Assembly (NCBI RefSeq): GCF_036322585.1
Contig: NZ_AP024600.1
Location: 3,472,001-3,536,000 of the forward strand
DNA: 64,000 bases
DNA from: Luteolibacter sp. LG18
Lineage (GTDB): Bacteria; Verrucomicrobiota; Verrucomicrobiia; Verrucomicrobiales; Akkermansiaceae
Direction of reading: 5' to 3'
This document shows positions 1 through 8,862 of the stretch, in pieces. The notes below the pieces were generated by a model. That model saw only the letters and a list, made by a program, of their open reading frames with translations, was not told where the DNA came from and did not search any database. Numbering within the stretch: the stretch's first letter is position 1; every line of letters starts with the position of its first letter. The position numbers and the translations under genes were made by a program.

Positions 1-2001
1 AATGGCACGAACGGCTACGTCACGCTGCCGACCGGGTGCGTGAAGGCGCTGAACGACACTACGATCTCGACGTGGGTGAAACTCAACTCGGTGAGCACCT
101 GGTCGCGCATCTTCGATTTTGGCTCGGGCACCGGCACCTACATGTTCCTCACGACCCAGTATGACGCGGCCAAGCCGAGGCGTCCGCGTTTCGGCATCAA
201 GGTGCCGGGATTGTATGAGCAGGCGATGGACAGCGCGGTGGCGATCCCCACCGGGACCTGGACGCACGTCGCGGTGACCATTTCCGGACCGGTGGCGAAC
301 CTGTATATCAACGGCGCGCTGGCGGCGACCTGTCCGGCGATGCCGTTGCGGCCGTCCAGCATGGGCAGTACCACCGCGAACTACATCGGCAAGTCGCAGT
401 TCTCCGATCCGTATCTGAATGGCAGCGTGGATGACTTCCGGATCTACAACCGCGCGCTGAGCCAGAGCGAGGTGGCGGTGCTGGCGGGCACGACCTTCAC
501 GCCGTCGCACGCGGTGGCGTGGTGGAACTTCGAGCAGGGCACCGCGGACACCTACGTGCCCTACAGCCCGTCCTCCTCGAACCAGTTCGATGGCAGCATC
601 AAGGACCAGTCGGGCAATGGCAACCACCTCTCGGCCTACGCGGCGAGCTGGGATTGGTACCGTGCCCAGGTCGCGACGGCCACCACGCCGCAGAACGGCG
701 CGGCGAACACCCTGAGCATCCAGAACGCGAACGCCACCAACGCGCTCTCCGCGATCAACACGCCGCTGACCACCTGGAGCCCGCAGGCGTGGACGATCGA
801 GGCGGCGATCCGTCCGGATGACGCGACCAATGGCTATCAGACCTTCATCGGCCGCGACAGCCAGGGGGCCTATGCGGGCAACACCGCGTGGTCCGCGCTG
901 TATTTCTCGGTACGTCCGGCGGGGAACCTGATGATCCAGTTCACCGATGCGGCGGGCAACAACTGGAAGCTGGAATCGGCGGCGAACGTGGTGACCGACG
1001 CCAAGTGGCACGCCGTGGCGGCGACCAGCGATGGCAGCACGCTTTCGCTCTACCTGAAGAACATCACCAACGGCGACCCGGCCTACACCCTGCTCGGCAC
1101 GCTGGACATTTCATCGAGCGTCAACCCCGCGATCTCGGTGGGATCGGGAGATGGGGCGACGTGGGACGCGGGTGTGTTCTCGGTGGGGCGCGGGCTCTAC
1201 GCGGGCAGCTACACCGACCGCTTCAACGGCTACCTCGATGACATCCGGTTCTCCGATGTCGCGCTCGCGCCGGACCAACTCCTTTACAGCACCCCACCGC
1301 CGGTGCCGTCCGGGGTGTCGTCGTCCGCGGTCTCGACCAGCCAGATCAATGTCGCCTGGACCGCGACGCCGGGTGCCACCAGCTACAACGTGAAGCGGGC
1401 CACCTCGGGGGCCGGTCCTTTCACCACCGTGGCCAGCGGCTTGAGCTCCCCGGCCTACAATGATGCGGCGGCCACCGGCAGCGGCACGACCTACTATTAC
1501 ACCGTGAGCGCGCTCAACGCGATGGGGGAGAGCGCGGCCTCGGCGCAAACCAGCGCCTCGCCGCTCACCGCGAGCCAGGACTGGCGGCGGACCCAGTTCG
1601 GCACCACGGCGGACGCGGGCAACGCGGCCTCGCTGGCGAACCCGGATGGCGACGCGCTGCCGAACATCGTGGAGTATTTCCACGGCACCAATCCGAACGC
1701 CACCACCGCCAGCCAATTGCAGGCGCAGCGCTCCGGCAGCCGCTACGTGATGAAGTTTCCGCGCAGCACGGCCGCGGGCGACTTGATCGTCACGGCGCAG
1801 GGAGCCGACACGCCCGCGGGCCCGTGGGCCGATCTGGCGCGCAGCACGAATGGCGCTGCCTTCAGCGTGGTCACGGCGGGCGCGACCGCCACCGAGACCG
1901 GCACGGGAGGCAGCCGCAACGTGGAGGTTCGGGATCTCTACGACGTTTCCGATCTCGCCCATCCGAAGCGTTTTTTCCGCCTCAAGCTCCAGGCGAATTA
2001 G
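1..2001 (+). CDS. Secreted LamG/FN3 protein, 5' end cut off by the window
   Basis: The reading frame is open from base 1, so the N-terminus and any signal peptide lie outside the window; an internal GTG at 40 is not the true start. The visible part has a LamG (concanavalin-like jelly-roll) domain over about codons 1-165 and a second LamG over about 175-435. A fibronectin type III domain follows (about 440-520), then an Asp-rich DGD segment near 1636-1695 resembling a calcium-binding loop. The C-terminal beta module ends in RFFRLKLQAN. No catalytic domain is visible here, but one could lie upstream. LamG and FN3 domains typically bind glycans or act as spacers in secreted enzymes. The first LamG closely resembles those in the proteins at 2227-4734 and 33508-39561. 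A strong terminator follows, so this gene ends its transcription unit. Confidence 0.85.
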   Translation, partial: NGTNGYVTLPTGCVKALNDTTISTWVKLNSVSTWSRIFDFGSGTGTYMFLTTQYDAAKPRRPRFGIKVPGLYEQAMDSAVAIPTGTWTHVAVTISGPVANLYINGALAATCPAMPLRPSSMGSTTANYIGKSQFSDPYLNGSVDDFRIYNRALSQSEVAVLAGTTFTPSHAVAWWNFEQGTADTYVPYSPSSSNQFDGSIKDQSGNGNHLSAYAASWDWYRAQVATATTPQNGAANTLSIQNANATNALSAINTPLTTWSPQAWTIEAAIRPDDATNGYQTFIGRDSQGAYAGNTAWSALYFSVRPAGNLMIQFTDAAGNNWKLESAANVVTDAKWHAVAATSDGSTLSLYLKNITNGDPAYTLLGTLDISSSVNPAISVGSGDGATWDAGVFSVGRGLYAGSYTDRFNGYLDDIRFSDVALAPDQLLYSTPPPVPSGVSSSAVSTSQINVAWTATPGATSYNVKRATSGAGPFTTVASGLSSPAYNDAAATGSGTTYYYTVSALNAMGESAASAQTSASPLTASQDWRRTQFGTTADAGNAASLANPDGDALPNIVEYFHGTNPNATTASQLQAQRSGSRYVMKFPRSTAAGDLIVTAQGADTPAGPWADLARSTNGAAFSVVTAGATATETGTGGSRNVEVRDLYDVSDLAHPKRFFRLKLQAN

Positions 2002-2037
2002 TGAACGGATTTCCCGGATACCTGTAATGCAATAGCG

Positions 2038-2080
2038 GCGTCCCCCGTGCATCCCTCGGTGCACGGGGGACGCTTGTTTT
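2038..2080 (+). terminator. Rho-independent terminator
   Basis: A perfect 14-bp stem (2038-2051 with 2060-2073) and an 8-nt loop are followed by TTGTTTT. It lies 37 bases after the stop codon of the first gene. Confidence 0.93.
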
Positions 2081-2132
2081 CGGCGGAAAGGGAAGGGGAG
2101 GTTTTTGTTAGGGTATCTTCCTGTGGCGGGGG

Positions 2133-2230
2133 ATGTCTTCATAAAAGACATGTTGGAAATCTTCATGCAACTAGCCAATGGGATGATGGGTCTTCATAAG
2201 CGATCCTCCTACATGGGTGGAAATCCATGT
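2133..2230 (+). promoter_or_regulatory. Leader region with small hairpins and a direct repeat
   Basis: A perfect 7-bp hairpin lies at 2133-2151 (ATGTCTT, 5-nt loop, AAGACAT). The 9-mer GTCTTCATA occurs at 2135-2143 and again at 2190-2198. A 6-bp inverted repeat (ACATGG/CCATGT, 2211-2230) overlaps the first ATG of the next gene. These elements could be an operator or a structured 5' leader; nothing identifies a regulator. Confidence 0.35.
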
Positions 2231-4734
2231 GTGAAGAACCCAAAACCCAAATACCAAAAGTGAATCGAAATTCGCCCGGGTCGGACCACCGTCCCTCACG
2301 AAATGGAACCTTGAAGCGGTGCCGAGGAGCCCGCCAGCTACTCCTCATCCTTGGCGGCCTGCTGCCGGTGGCCGCCAACGCCGCCATGACCTGGCATTGG
2401 AACGCGACGCCATCGGCCTACGGTGACCAGATCACCGCTTCGATGGACGGCTGCGTGTCCAGTTGGAACAGCTACGCCACCTACAACTATGACATCGGTG
2501 TGATCTACTCGTCCGGCACGCCCACCGCGGACGCGGGTTATCTCGGACAGATCCGGTTCGGGGGATCGCGGAATTACCGCACCGCCATGCACGAGTCCTG
2601 TCACTGGCTGGGCACGGGCACCGGTGCGGGCTGGGATGGTTTTTTCCGGAACGGCCGCTGGACCGGCACCTATGCCTACAACCTGCGCTGCGCCTACGCC
2701 GGTCCCGGCGAGCGCATGAGCGGGGACAGCGCCCACTTCTGGCCCTACGGTGCCAACCAGGATGCGGAAGGCGTGGACGCGCCGCGGATGGTGGGCATCG
2801 TCGGTGGTTTCCGCCGCGACATGAACCTGGCGCAGGGCGACCAGACGATCGGCATCGCCTCCGGCACCTACCGGCTGCGGAACCGCCAGACGCTGGGCAT
2901 GCTCGGCGGCAGCGCCACCGCGTCGTCCGGCACCGCGGCGTGGCAGGAGGTGAACGGCTCCGCGACCACCCAGCAGTGGGACGTGAGCTTCGTGACGGGC
3001 ACCACCCATTTCACGATCCGCAATGTCCAGAACGGCTTGTATCTCGACTCGGCGGGCGGAGCTTCCGGCAGCGCGGTGGTGATGACCTCGCTCTCCGGCA
3101 GTCCGACGAATTCGCAGTTGTGGCAGATCAACGCCACGGACTCGTTCTTCTTCAAGATCGTGAACAAGGCCACCGGCCTGGTGCTCGACAACCTCGACCA
3201 GGCCGCCTCCGGCACCGGTGTCTATTCGATGGCATCCGGCACCGCCCGTGGTCAGGAGTGGACCTTCGTGCATCCGCTGGTGCAGTACGCGCCCGCCGCG
3301 GGAGTGATCTCGCAGGGGCGGCCGACGACCGCGAGCACCACCGAATCCGCGAACTATTCGTGGAAGGGCAACAACGGCGTGCCCGGCGACCGCTGGACTG
3401 CTTCCTCCGGCACGTTTCCGCAGTGGTGGCGCACGGACCTCGGTTCCGTGCAGCCGATCACCAAGGTGGCGGTGGATTGGTATGGCGATGGCACCCGCAC
3501 CTACCGCTACCAGATCCAGACCAGCAACGACGATTCCACCTGGACCACCGTAGCGGATCGCAGCGCCAACACCCAGGCCGGGGCCACCGAGGACAGCCTG
3601 AGCAACGTCAGCGCCCGCTATGTGCGTGTGAACGTCGTCGGCGCGTCCGCCGGCTACGCCGCGTTCTACGAGTGCCGCGTTTCCAACCAGGTGCTGCCGC
3701 TGCAACTGGTCTCGCAACACCGGCCGACCACCGCCAGCAGCCAGCAATCCGGAAACCTTGCGGTGAACGCGAACGACGTGGACTCCGAATACACCCGCTG
3801 GACCGCCTCGACCGGTACGTTCCCCCAGTGGTGGCAGGTCGACCTCGGATCGGTGATGCCGGTGGATAAGGCCGTGATCGAGTGGTACGACCGCGGAAAC
3901 CGTTCCTACCAGTACCGGATCGAAGGCAGCACCGATGGCACCAATTACACCACGCTGGTGGACCGGACCGGGAATACCTCCACCGACACCTCGGTCGATT
4001 CCATGAGCGGGGTCGCGCGCTATGTGCGGGTGGTGGTGACCGGTTCCTCCACCGGCTATGCCGCCTTCTACGACGTGCAGGTTTACAGCGCCTCGCCGAA
4101 CCTGAAGACGTTCCTCGCCTTCAATGAAAGCAGCGGCACCACCGCGGCGGATTCCAGTGGCGGAGGGAACACCGGCACGCTCGTCAATGGCCCGCTGTGG
4201 GCCACCGGCGTGACCGGCAACGCGGTGATGCTGGACGGCGTGAACGACCACGTGACGCTGCCGACCGGGGCCGTTTCGACGCTCGGCGATTGCACGATCT
4301 CCACGTGGGTGTTCCTGGAAACGGTGGGCACCTGGTCGCGGATCTTCGACTTCGGATCGAGCACCACGGTGAACATGTTCCTCACGCCGAAGAGCAGCAC
4401 CGGCAAGCCGCGCTTCGCGATCACCACCAGCGGCGGCTCCGGCGAGCAACGCATCGACGGTGCCTCGGCGCTGGTGGCGAACCAGTGGAACCACGTGGCG
4501 GTCACGCTGTCCGGCACCACCGGCACGCTCTATGTGAATGGGGCGGTCGCCGGGACCAACACCGCGATGACGCTCTACCCGGCGCTGCTGGGCAGCACCA
4601 CGAAGAACTACATCGGGCGCTCGCAGTATGCCGATCCGTACCTCGATGGCAGCGTGGACAATTTCCGCATCCTCGACCGCGCCCTGTCGGCGGAGGAAGT
4701 GGCGGCGCAGATGAACCGCGACCTCGGGAACTGA
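2227..4734 (+). CDS. Secreted HExxH protein with ricin, two F5/8C and LamG domains
   Basis: This 835-residue protein begins with a zincin-like domain carrying HESCHWLG at residues 122-129 (H-E-x-x-H-x-x-G). A ricin B/CBM13-like domain with QxW motifs follows (about 205-345), then two tandem F5/8-type C (discoidin, CBM32-like) domains (about 360-490 and 500-620) and a LamG domain (about 625-830). It is probably a secreted, carbohydrate-anchored metalloprotease or a degenerate relative. The third metal ligand expected of metzincins is not at the usual +6 position after the second His, so activity is uncertain. Residues 1-28 do not look like part of a signal peptide. TTG at 2311 would start directly at MKRCRGARQLLLILGG, a good signal peptide, and may be the real start. 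The protein ends in the LamG domain and lacks the FYR-type C-terminus of its neighbours. Confidence 0.85.
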   Translation: MCEEPKTQIPKVNRNSPGSDHRPSRNGTLKRCRGARQLLLILGGLLPVAANAAMTWHWNATPSAYGDQITASMDGCVSSWNSYATYNYDIGVIYSSGTPTADAGYLGQIRFGGSRNYRTAMHESCHWLGTGTGAGWDGFFRNGRWTGTYAYNLRCAYAGPGERMSGDSAHFWPYGANQDAEGVDAPRMVGIVGGFRRDMNLAQGDQTIGIASGTYRLRNRQTLGMLGGSATASSGTAAWQEVNGSATTQQWDVSFVTGTTHFTIRNVQNGLYLDSAGGASGSAVVMTSLSGSPTNSQLWQINATDSFFFKIVNKATGLVLDNLDQAASGTGVYSMASGTARGQEWTFVHPLVQYAPAAGVISQGRPTTASTTESANYSWKGNNGVPGDRWTASSGTFPQWWRTDLGSVQPITKVAVDWYGDGTRTYRYQIQTSNDDSTWTTVADRSANTQAGATEDSLSNVSARYVRVNVVGASAGYAAFYECRVSNQVLPLQLVSQHRPTTASSQQSGNLAVNANDVDSEYTRWTASTGTFPQWWQVDLGSVMPVDKAVIEWYDRGNRSYQYRIEGSTDGTNYTTLVDRTGNTSTDTSVDSMSGVARYVRVVVTGSSTGYAAFYDVQVYSASPNLKTFLAFNESSGTTAADSSGGGNTGTLVNGPLWATGVTGNAVMLDGVNDHVTLPTGAVSTLGDCTISTWVFLETVGTWSRIFDFGSSTTVNMFLTPKSSTGKPRFAITTSGGSGEQRIDGASALVANQWNHVAVTLSGTTGTLYVNGAVAGTNTAMTLYPALLGSTTKNYIGRSQYADPYLDGSVDNFRILDRALSAEEVAAQMNRDLGN

Positions 4735-4768
4735 CGGCACCGTTCGTTTCCCGGATGGTTTGAACCAG

Positions 4769-4804
4769 CCCCTGCCGCGGCCCCCGTGCCCGGCAGGGGT
4801 TTTT
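4769..4804 (+). terminator. Rho-independent terminator
   Basis: A 9-bp GC stem (CCCCTGCCG with CGGCAGGGG), a 13-nt loop and a run of five T residues lie 35 bases after the stop of the HExxH protein gene. Confidence 0.9.
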
Positions 4805-5375
4805 CATTTTGGAGCCCCCGGAAAGATTTTCCTAAAATTCCACTTGAACTCCCACCTGAAAGTAGGCATTAGTCCGCCCGTCAGCCGCAAACGGGGTTCC
4901 CACGGGAGCTTCGGAGACCCGGCCACCCCTCGCAGAGGGGAGCACGTTGACAGGTGGTCCGGAATCCAGGCACGAGGCATTCACCTCGACCGGTTCCGGA
5001 GAGTGCAACCCATGCGAGTTCCGATCCCATGATCCATTTCCTGTCATCCCATCGCTTTCACGCTCCAGCCGTCCCATCGGTCCGTCATCGGATGATGGAT
5101 GGCTGTTGTTGATGGGAAGACCCGTCGGCAGGGCATCCCGATCGCGGGGCCCGGCCAGACCGCCGTGGTGGCAACCGGACGTCCCGGATGAGCCGCCCCG
5201 GCTTCGCGGCGCATCGCGTTCGCTCGCCTCCTGATCCTCCAAAAAAATTTTGGCCTTTTCGGATACATTACCAAAAGGGGCGTCTAAATAATGTTTCTTC
5301 CGGCTTTCCGACTTTGCTTCTGAAATTTCGTTGGAAACGAATCTTTAAAACCTAATTGCAATCCTCCCGATTTCC
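4805..5375. other. Intergenic region, no gene recognised
   Basis: About 570 bases separate a terminator from the next operon. Short open frames here have no recognisable start context or domain and look like chance GC-rich frames. The last 140 bases become AT-rich, with runs of A and T near 5238-5280, as expected for the promoter of the operon starting at 5376. Confidence 0.6.
5327..5341 (+). promoter_or_regulatory. Small palindrome upstream of the LamG/sulfatase operon
   Basis: TTCGTT-GGA-AACGAA is a perfect 6-bp inverted repeat 34 bases before the ATG at 5376, in an AT-rich promoter-like stretch. It could be an operator or a leader hairpin; no second copy was found. Confidence 0.3.
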
Positions 5376-8300
5376 ATGATTTCCAGAATGATACGATCTT
5401 CTCATCGCTGGCTTCCGGCCACGCTGGGCCTTGGCTGGGCCGCCGCCCACGGGGCCATCCTGGTCGACCTCGACCCGGCCACGGCGCTCTATGACAGCAA
5501 TGTCAAAGGCCTCGTCGATGACGGTGGCACCGCGGGCAGCAAGTCCGGCATCCCGGCCCTCGGCGATCCGGAGCACCTGAAAGGGGCGACCTTCAACATC
5601 GCCTTCACCCCGGTGGCGGCGGACCTGGAGCGGGTCACGCCCACCGCCGCGAAGACGGTGCTGCTGTTCGAAATCGGCGGCAGCTCGAACGGTTTCGGCC
5701 TCTACCTGATCGATGGCGTGCCGACGGTGCTCTCGAAGCAGGGCTCGAACGACCAGACGGTCCCGGCGAGCCTGAACGACACCACGCTGGCGGCGATCGC
5801 GGTGCAGAGCCCGATCGGCGCGCTCACGGCGGGCACGCCCTATTCGTTCTCCGCGTCCTGGGACCAGAAGGGCACGCTTGAGCTGAAGGTGCAGCCGGAC
5901 AGCGGCAACGTGGTTTTCTCGTCCCATTTCATCAGTGGAACTCCTTCCAATTGGTCGGGGAATGACACGCTTTCGGTGGCGAAGATCACCAGCGTCGGGT
6001 CGGTGGGCGGTCTTTCGGGCAGCAATGCCGCCAACGTGCTGGGCCCGCCTTTCGACGTCCACAATGCCTACAGCTTCACCGGTTCGGTGAGCCGCGCGGT
6101 GTTCTGGAACGCGGCCTCGGTGACCGCCCCGGTGGCGACCGCGCCCGCCGTGCTCGGCTTCGAGGCCACCATCTTGCCCTCCACCGGGAAGGTGCGTCTG
6201 CACTGGAAGGTGACCGAAGGCGGCGCGCCGAACCCGACCACGCTGGTGCTGAAGGCCGGTGCCACGGTGGTGGCGACTCCGGCGTTCACCGACACCTTCG
6301 CGGACATCGATCCGGCGGGGGAGACCTCGTTCTCGATCATCGCCACCAATGCCACCGGAGTGACCCAGAAGGCCGCCACGCTGGCCGCGGAAACCGCGTT
6401 CTCCGCCGCGGTGCGCGCGGATGCGCCGGTGGCGTGGTTCCGTTTCAACGATGCCGCCGGTTCCCAACTGGTGGCGGATTCCGCGGACAACGCCACCCCG
6501 CACGACGGCCGGGCCTACGGCCAGTCCGCGAGCGGTGGCACCGGCTTCCTCGATGGCGCGGGCGTCTTCGACGGCAGCCGCGGCATCCTCACGAATTCGA
6601 TCCTCGATCCCGGCAACCTGAGCTCCGGCTTCACCGTGGAGGCCATCGTCCGCCGCGGTCCGGGCGTGGTCGGCGCGAATCCGGTGGTCATCGGCCAGCG
6701 CGGCTCCACCGGACGCTTGTTCCTGGCCTCCCCGGCCGGCGGCAAGATCCTCACCGACATCGGCGGCGGCATCGAGAAACAGGCGGACGTTCCGCTTCAC
6801 GACGATGCCTGGAGCCACATCGCCGTGGTGGTGGACGCCCTCCACACCGAGGTCCGCTGGTATGTCGATGGCGTCCTCGCCGGAAGCAGCGCCGACGGCC
6901 TGAACCCGGACGGCTCCACTTTCGACCCGAACTTCCTGCTCGAGGCCGCCACCGGCGACTGGATCATCGGCCTCGGCAAGGCCCTCACCGGAAACTACTG
7001 GAAAGGTGGTATCGACGACATCGCCGTCTACAACAGCGTGCTCGACGATCCCAACGGCGACGAGGACCACGCGGACTCCCGCATCGCCGCGCACCGCGAC
7101 GCATGGTGGGGCACCACCGCGGGCATCCTGGAATACAATGCCTCGAAAACCACGGTCAGCTCCGGCGACCCGGTGCTGCTCACCGCCCGCCTCGGCGCGG
7201 ACATCACCTCGGTGAGCATTGATCACGGCGTGGGCACCGTTTCCATCGTCCATGGCACGGCCACGGTCACGGTGAACCCGTCGGTCACCACCACCTACCA
7301 GCTCACGGCTACCGGCCCGGGCGGCAGCGTCACCGGCAGCCTCACGGTCACCGCCCTGCAATACCAGGCCCCGACGGTGAAGTCGTTCCACGCCACGAGG
7401 CTGGCCACCCCCGGCCATGTCCGGTTCCACTGGCAGGTGTCCGAGGGCGAGGCCCCGAACCCGGTGACGATCGAGTTCAAGGCCGGTTCGACCGTGCTGG
7501 CCACCTCCTCCACGCTGTCGTCCTTCACCGATGTCGACGCGGGCAGTGAAACCTCCTTCACGCTTTCCGCGGTGAACTCCACCGGCACCGCCACCGCGAC
7601 CGCCGTGCTGGACGCGGAAACGAACTTCTCCGCCGCGGTCCGTGCGGATGCTCCGGTGGCCTGGTTCCGCTTCAATGAAGCCGCCGGTTCCCAGGTCTTC
7701 GTGGACTCCGCGGACAATGCGGCTCCGCACGACGCGAAGGCCTACGGCACCCCGGTGAGCGGCGTGGCCGGGATCGTTGATGGCGCGGTTTCCCTCGATG
7801 GAGCCAGCGCCGTGGTCAGCGATTTCATCCTGAATCCCGGCCAGCTTGAGAGCGGCTTCACCATCGAGGCGGTGGTGCGGCGCAATCCCGGCACCGGCAC
7901 GGCGAACCACGCGATCGTCGGCCAGGGGGATCTCAACGGCACCGGCCGGATCCTGCTTTCGGTGACCGATGACGGCACGCCGCGCACGCTGCTCGGCCAG
8001 GCCGTGGCGAAGGATGCCGACGTCAAGTTGACCGCCGACACCTGGGCTCACCTCGTCATCGTGGCGGATGCTTTGAACACCGAGGTGCGCTGGTATCTCG
8101 ATGGCGTGCTGATCGGTTCCACGCTCGATGGCACCAACCCCAGCGGCAGCACCTTCGATCCGAACTTCATTTTCGAGGCATCGGAAGGCGTCTGGAACAT
8201 CGGCGCGCAGAAGTCGCTGACCTCCGACCTGTGGAAGGGCCGCATCGATGAGGTGGTGGTTTACAACGGCCTGCTCGACGACCCGGATGCCGATGGCAAC

Positions 8301-8819
8301 ACCACCGACTCCCGCATCGCCGCCCACCGCACCGCGTGGTGGCAGGACGCGAAGGGGCCGCTTTACGAGGGCGTTGCCGCCAGCACCATCACCGATGGCG
8401 GCTCGACCAACCTCACCGTGAAGGTGGGCGCGGACGTCACCTCCGTGAGCGTGGACCACGGCGTGGGCGAGGTGCCGCTGGTGAATGGCAATGGCGTCAT
8501 CAGCCTGAGCCCCACCACCACCACGACCTACACCGTCACCTACACCACCGCCGCGGGCACCACCACCCACGCCTTCACGATCACGGTCAACGCCGTGCCG
8601 CTCAAGGTGACCTCGTCCACGATTGAGTCCGGTTCGTTGGTCCTGCACTTCACCGGCAAGCCGTCCACCACCTATCTCGTCCGCGGGGGGCTCGATCTCA
8701 CCACCTTCGACCAGGACCACGGCACGGTGACCACGGAAGCCGATGGCACCGGCACCGCCACCGTGACGCTCGATCCGGCGAAGCCCCGCGGGTTCTTCCG
8801 CATCGAGACCCAGCCGTGA
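5376..8819 (+). CDS. Large secreted LamG/Ig-like repeat protein
   Basis: This 1,147-residue protein has an N-terminal signal peptide (a basic RSSHRW start and cleavage near AAHGA). The ATG at 5388 is an alternative start four codons in. A concanavalin-like domain (about 27-245) is followed by Ig-like/LamG repeats: Ig about 255-340, LamG 345-580, Ig 590-665, Ig 670-750, LamG 755-985 and Ig 990-1065. The two LamG units are near duplicates, each containing AVRADAPVAWFRFN. The C-terminal module ends in GFFRIETQP. No enzyme domain is recognised, so a surface adhesin or glycan-binding role is inferred. It is the first gene of a four-gene operon, 43 bp upstream of the pseudopilin-like gene. Confidence 0.85.
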   Translation: MISRMIRSSHRWLPATLGLGWAAAHGAILVDLDPATALYDSNVKGLVDDGGTAGSKSGIPALGDPEHLKGATFNIAFTPVAADLERVTPTAAKTVLLFEIGGSSNGFGLYLIDGVPTVLSKQGSNDQTVPASLNDTTLAAIAVQSPIGALTAGTPYSFSASWDQKGTLELKVQPDSGNVVFSSHFISGTPSNWSGNDTLSVAKITSVGSVGGLSGSNAANVLGPPFDVHNAYSFTGSVSRAVFWNAASVTAPVATAPAVLGFEATILPSTGKVRLHWKVTEGGAPNPTTLVLKAGATVVATPAFTDTFADIDPAGETSFSIIATNATGVTQKAATLAAETAFSAAVRADAPVAWFRFNDAAGSQLVADSADNATPHDGRAYGQSASGGTGFLDGAGVFDGSRGILTNSILDPGNLSSGFTVEAIVRRGPGVVGANPVVIGQRGSTGRLFLASPAGGKILTDIGGGIEKQADVPLHDDAWSHIAVVVDALHTEVRWYVDGVLAGSSADGLNPDGSTFDPNFLLEAATGDWIIGLGKALTGNYWKGGIDDIAVYNSVLDDPNGDEDHADSRIAAHRDAWWGTTAGILEYNASKTTVSSGDPVLLTARLGADITSVSIDHGVGTVSIVHGTATVTVNPSVTTTYQLTATGPGGSVTGSLTVTALQYQAPTVKSFHATRLATPGHVRFHWQVSEGEAPNPVTIEFKAGSTVLATSSTLSSFTDVDAGSETSFTLSAVNSTGTATATAVLDAETNFSAAVRADAPVAWFRFNEAAGSQVFVDSADNAAPHDAKAYGTPVSGVAGIVDGAVSLDGASAVVSDFILNPGQLESGFTIEAVVRRNPGTGTANHAIVGQGDLNGTGRILLSVTDDGTPRTLLGQAVAKDADVKLTADTWAHLVIVADALNTEVRWYLDGVLIGSTLDGTNPSGSTFDPNFIFEASEGVWNIGAQKSLTSDLWKGRIDEVVVYNGLLDDPDADGNTTDSRIAAHRTAWWQDAKGPLYEGVAASTITDGGSTNLTVKVGADVTSVSVDHGVGEVPLVNGNGVISLSPTTTTTYTVTYTTAAGTTTHAFTITVNAVPLKVTSSTIESGSLVLHFTGKPSTTYLVRGGLDLTTFDQDHGTVTTEADGTGTATVTLDPAKPRGFFRIETQP

Positions 8820-8862
8820 ACCGTCCGGCCCCGCGCAGATCCCACCCACTTCCTCCGCTCCC

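Noticed and set aside
4947..5234. Possible 95-residue gene in the 4805-5375 gap
   Set aside because: Low-complexity Ser/Arg/Pro composition, no ribosome site and no recognisable domain.
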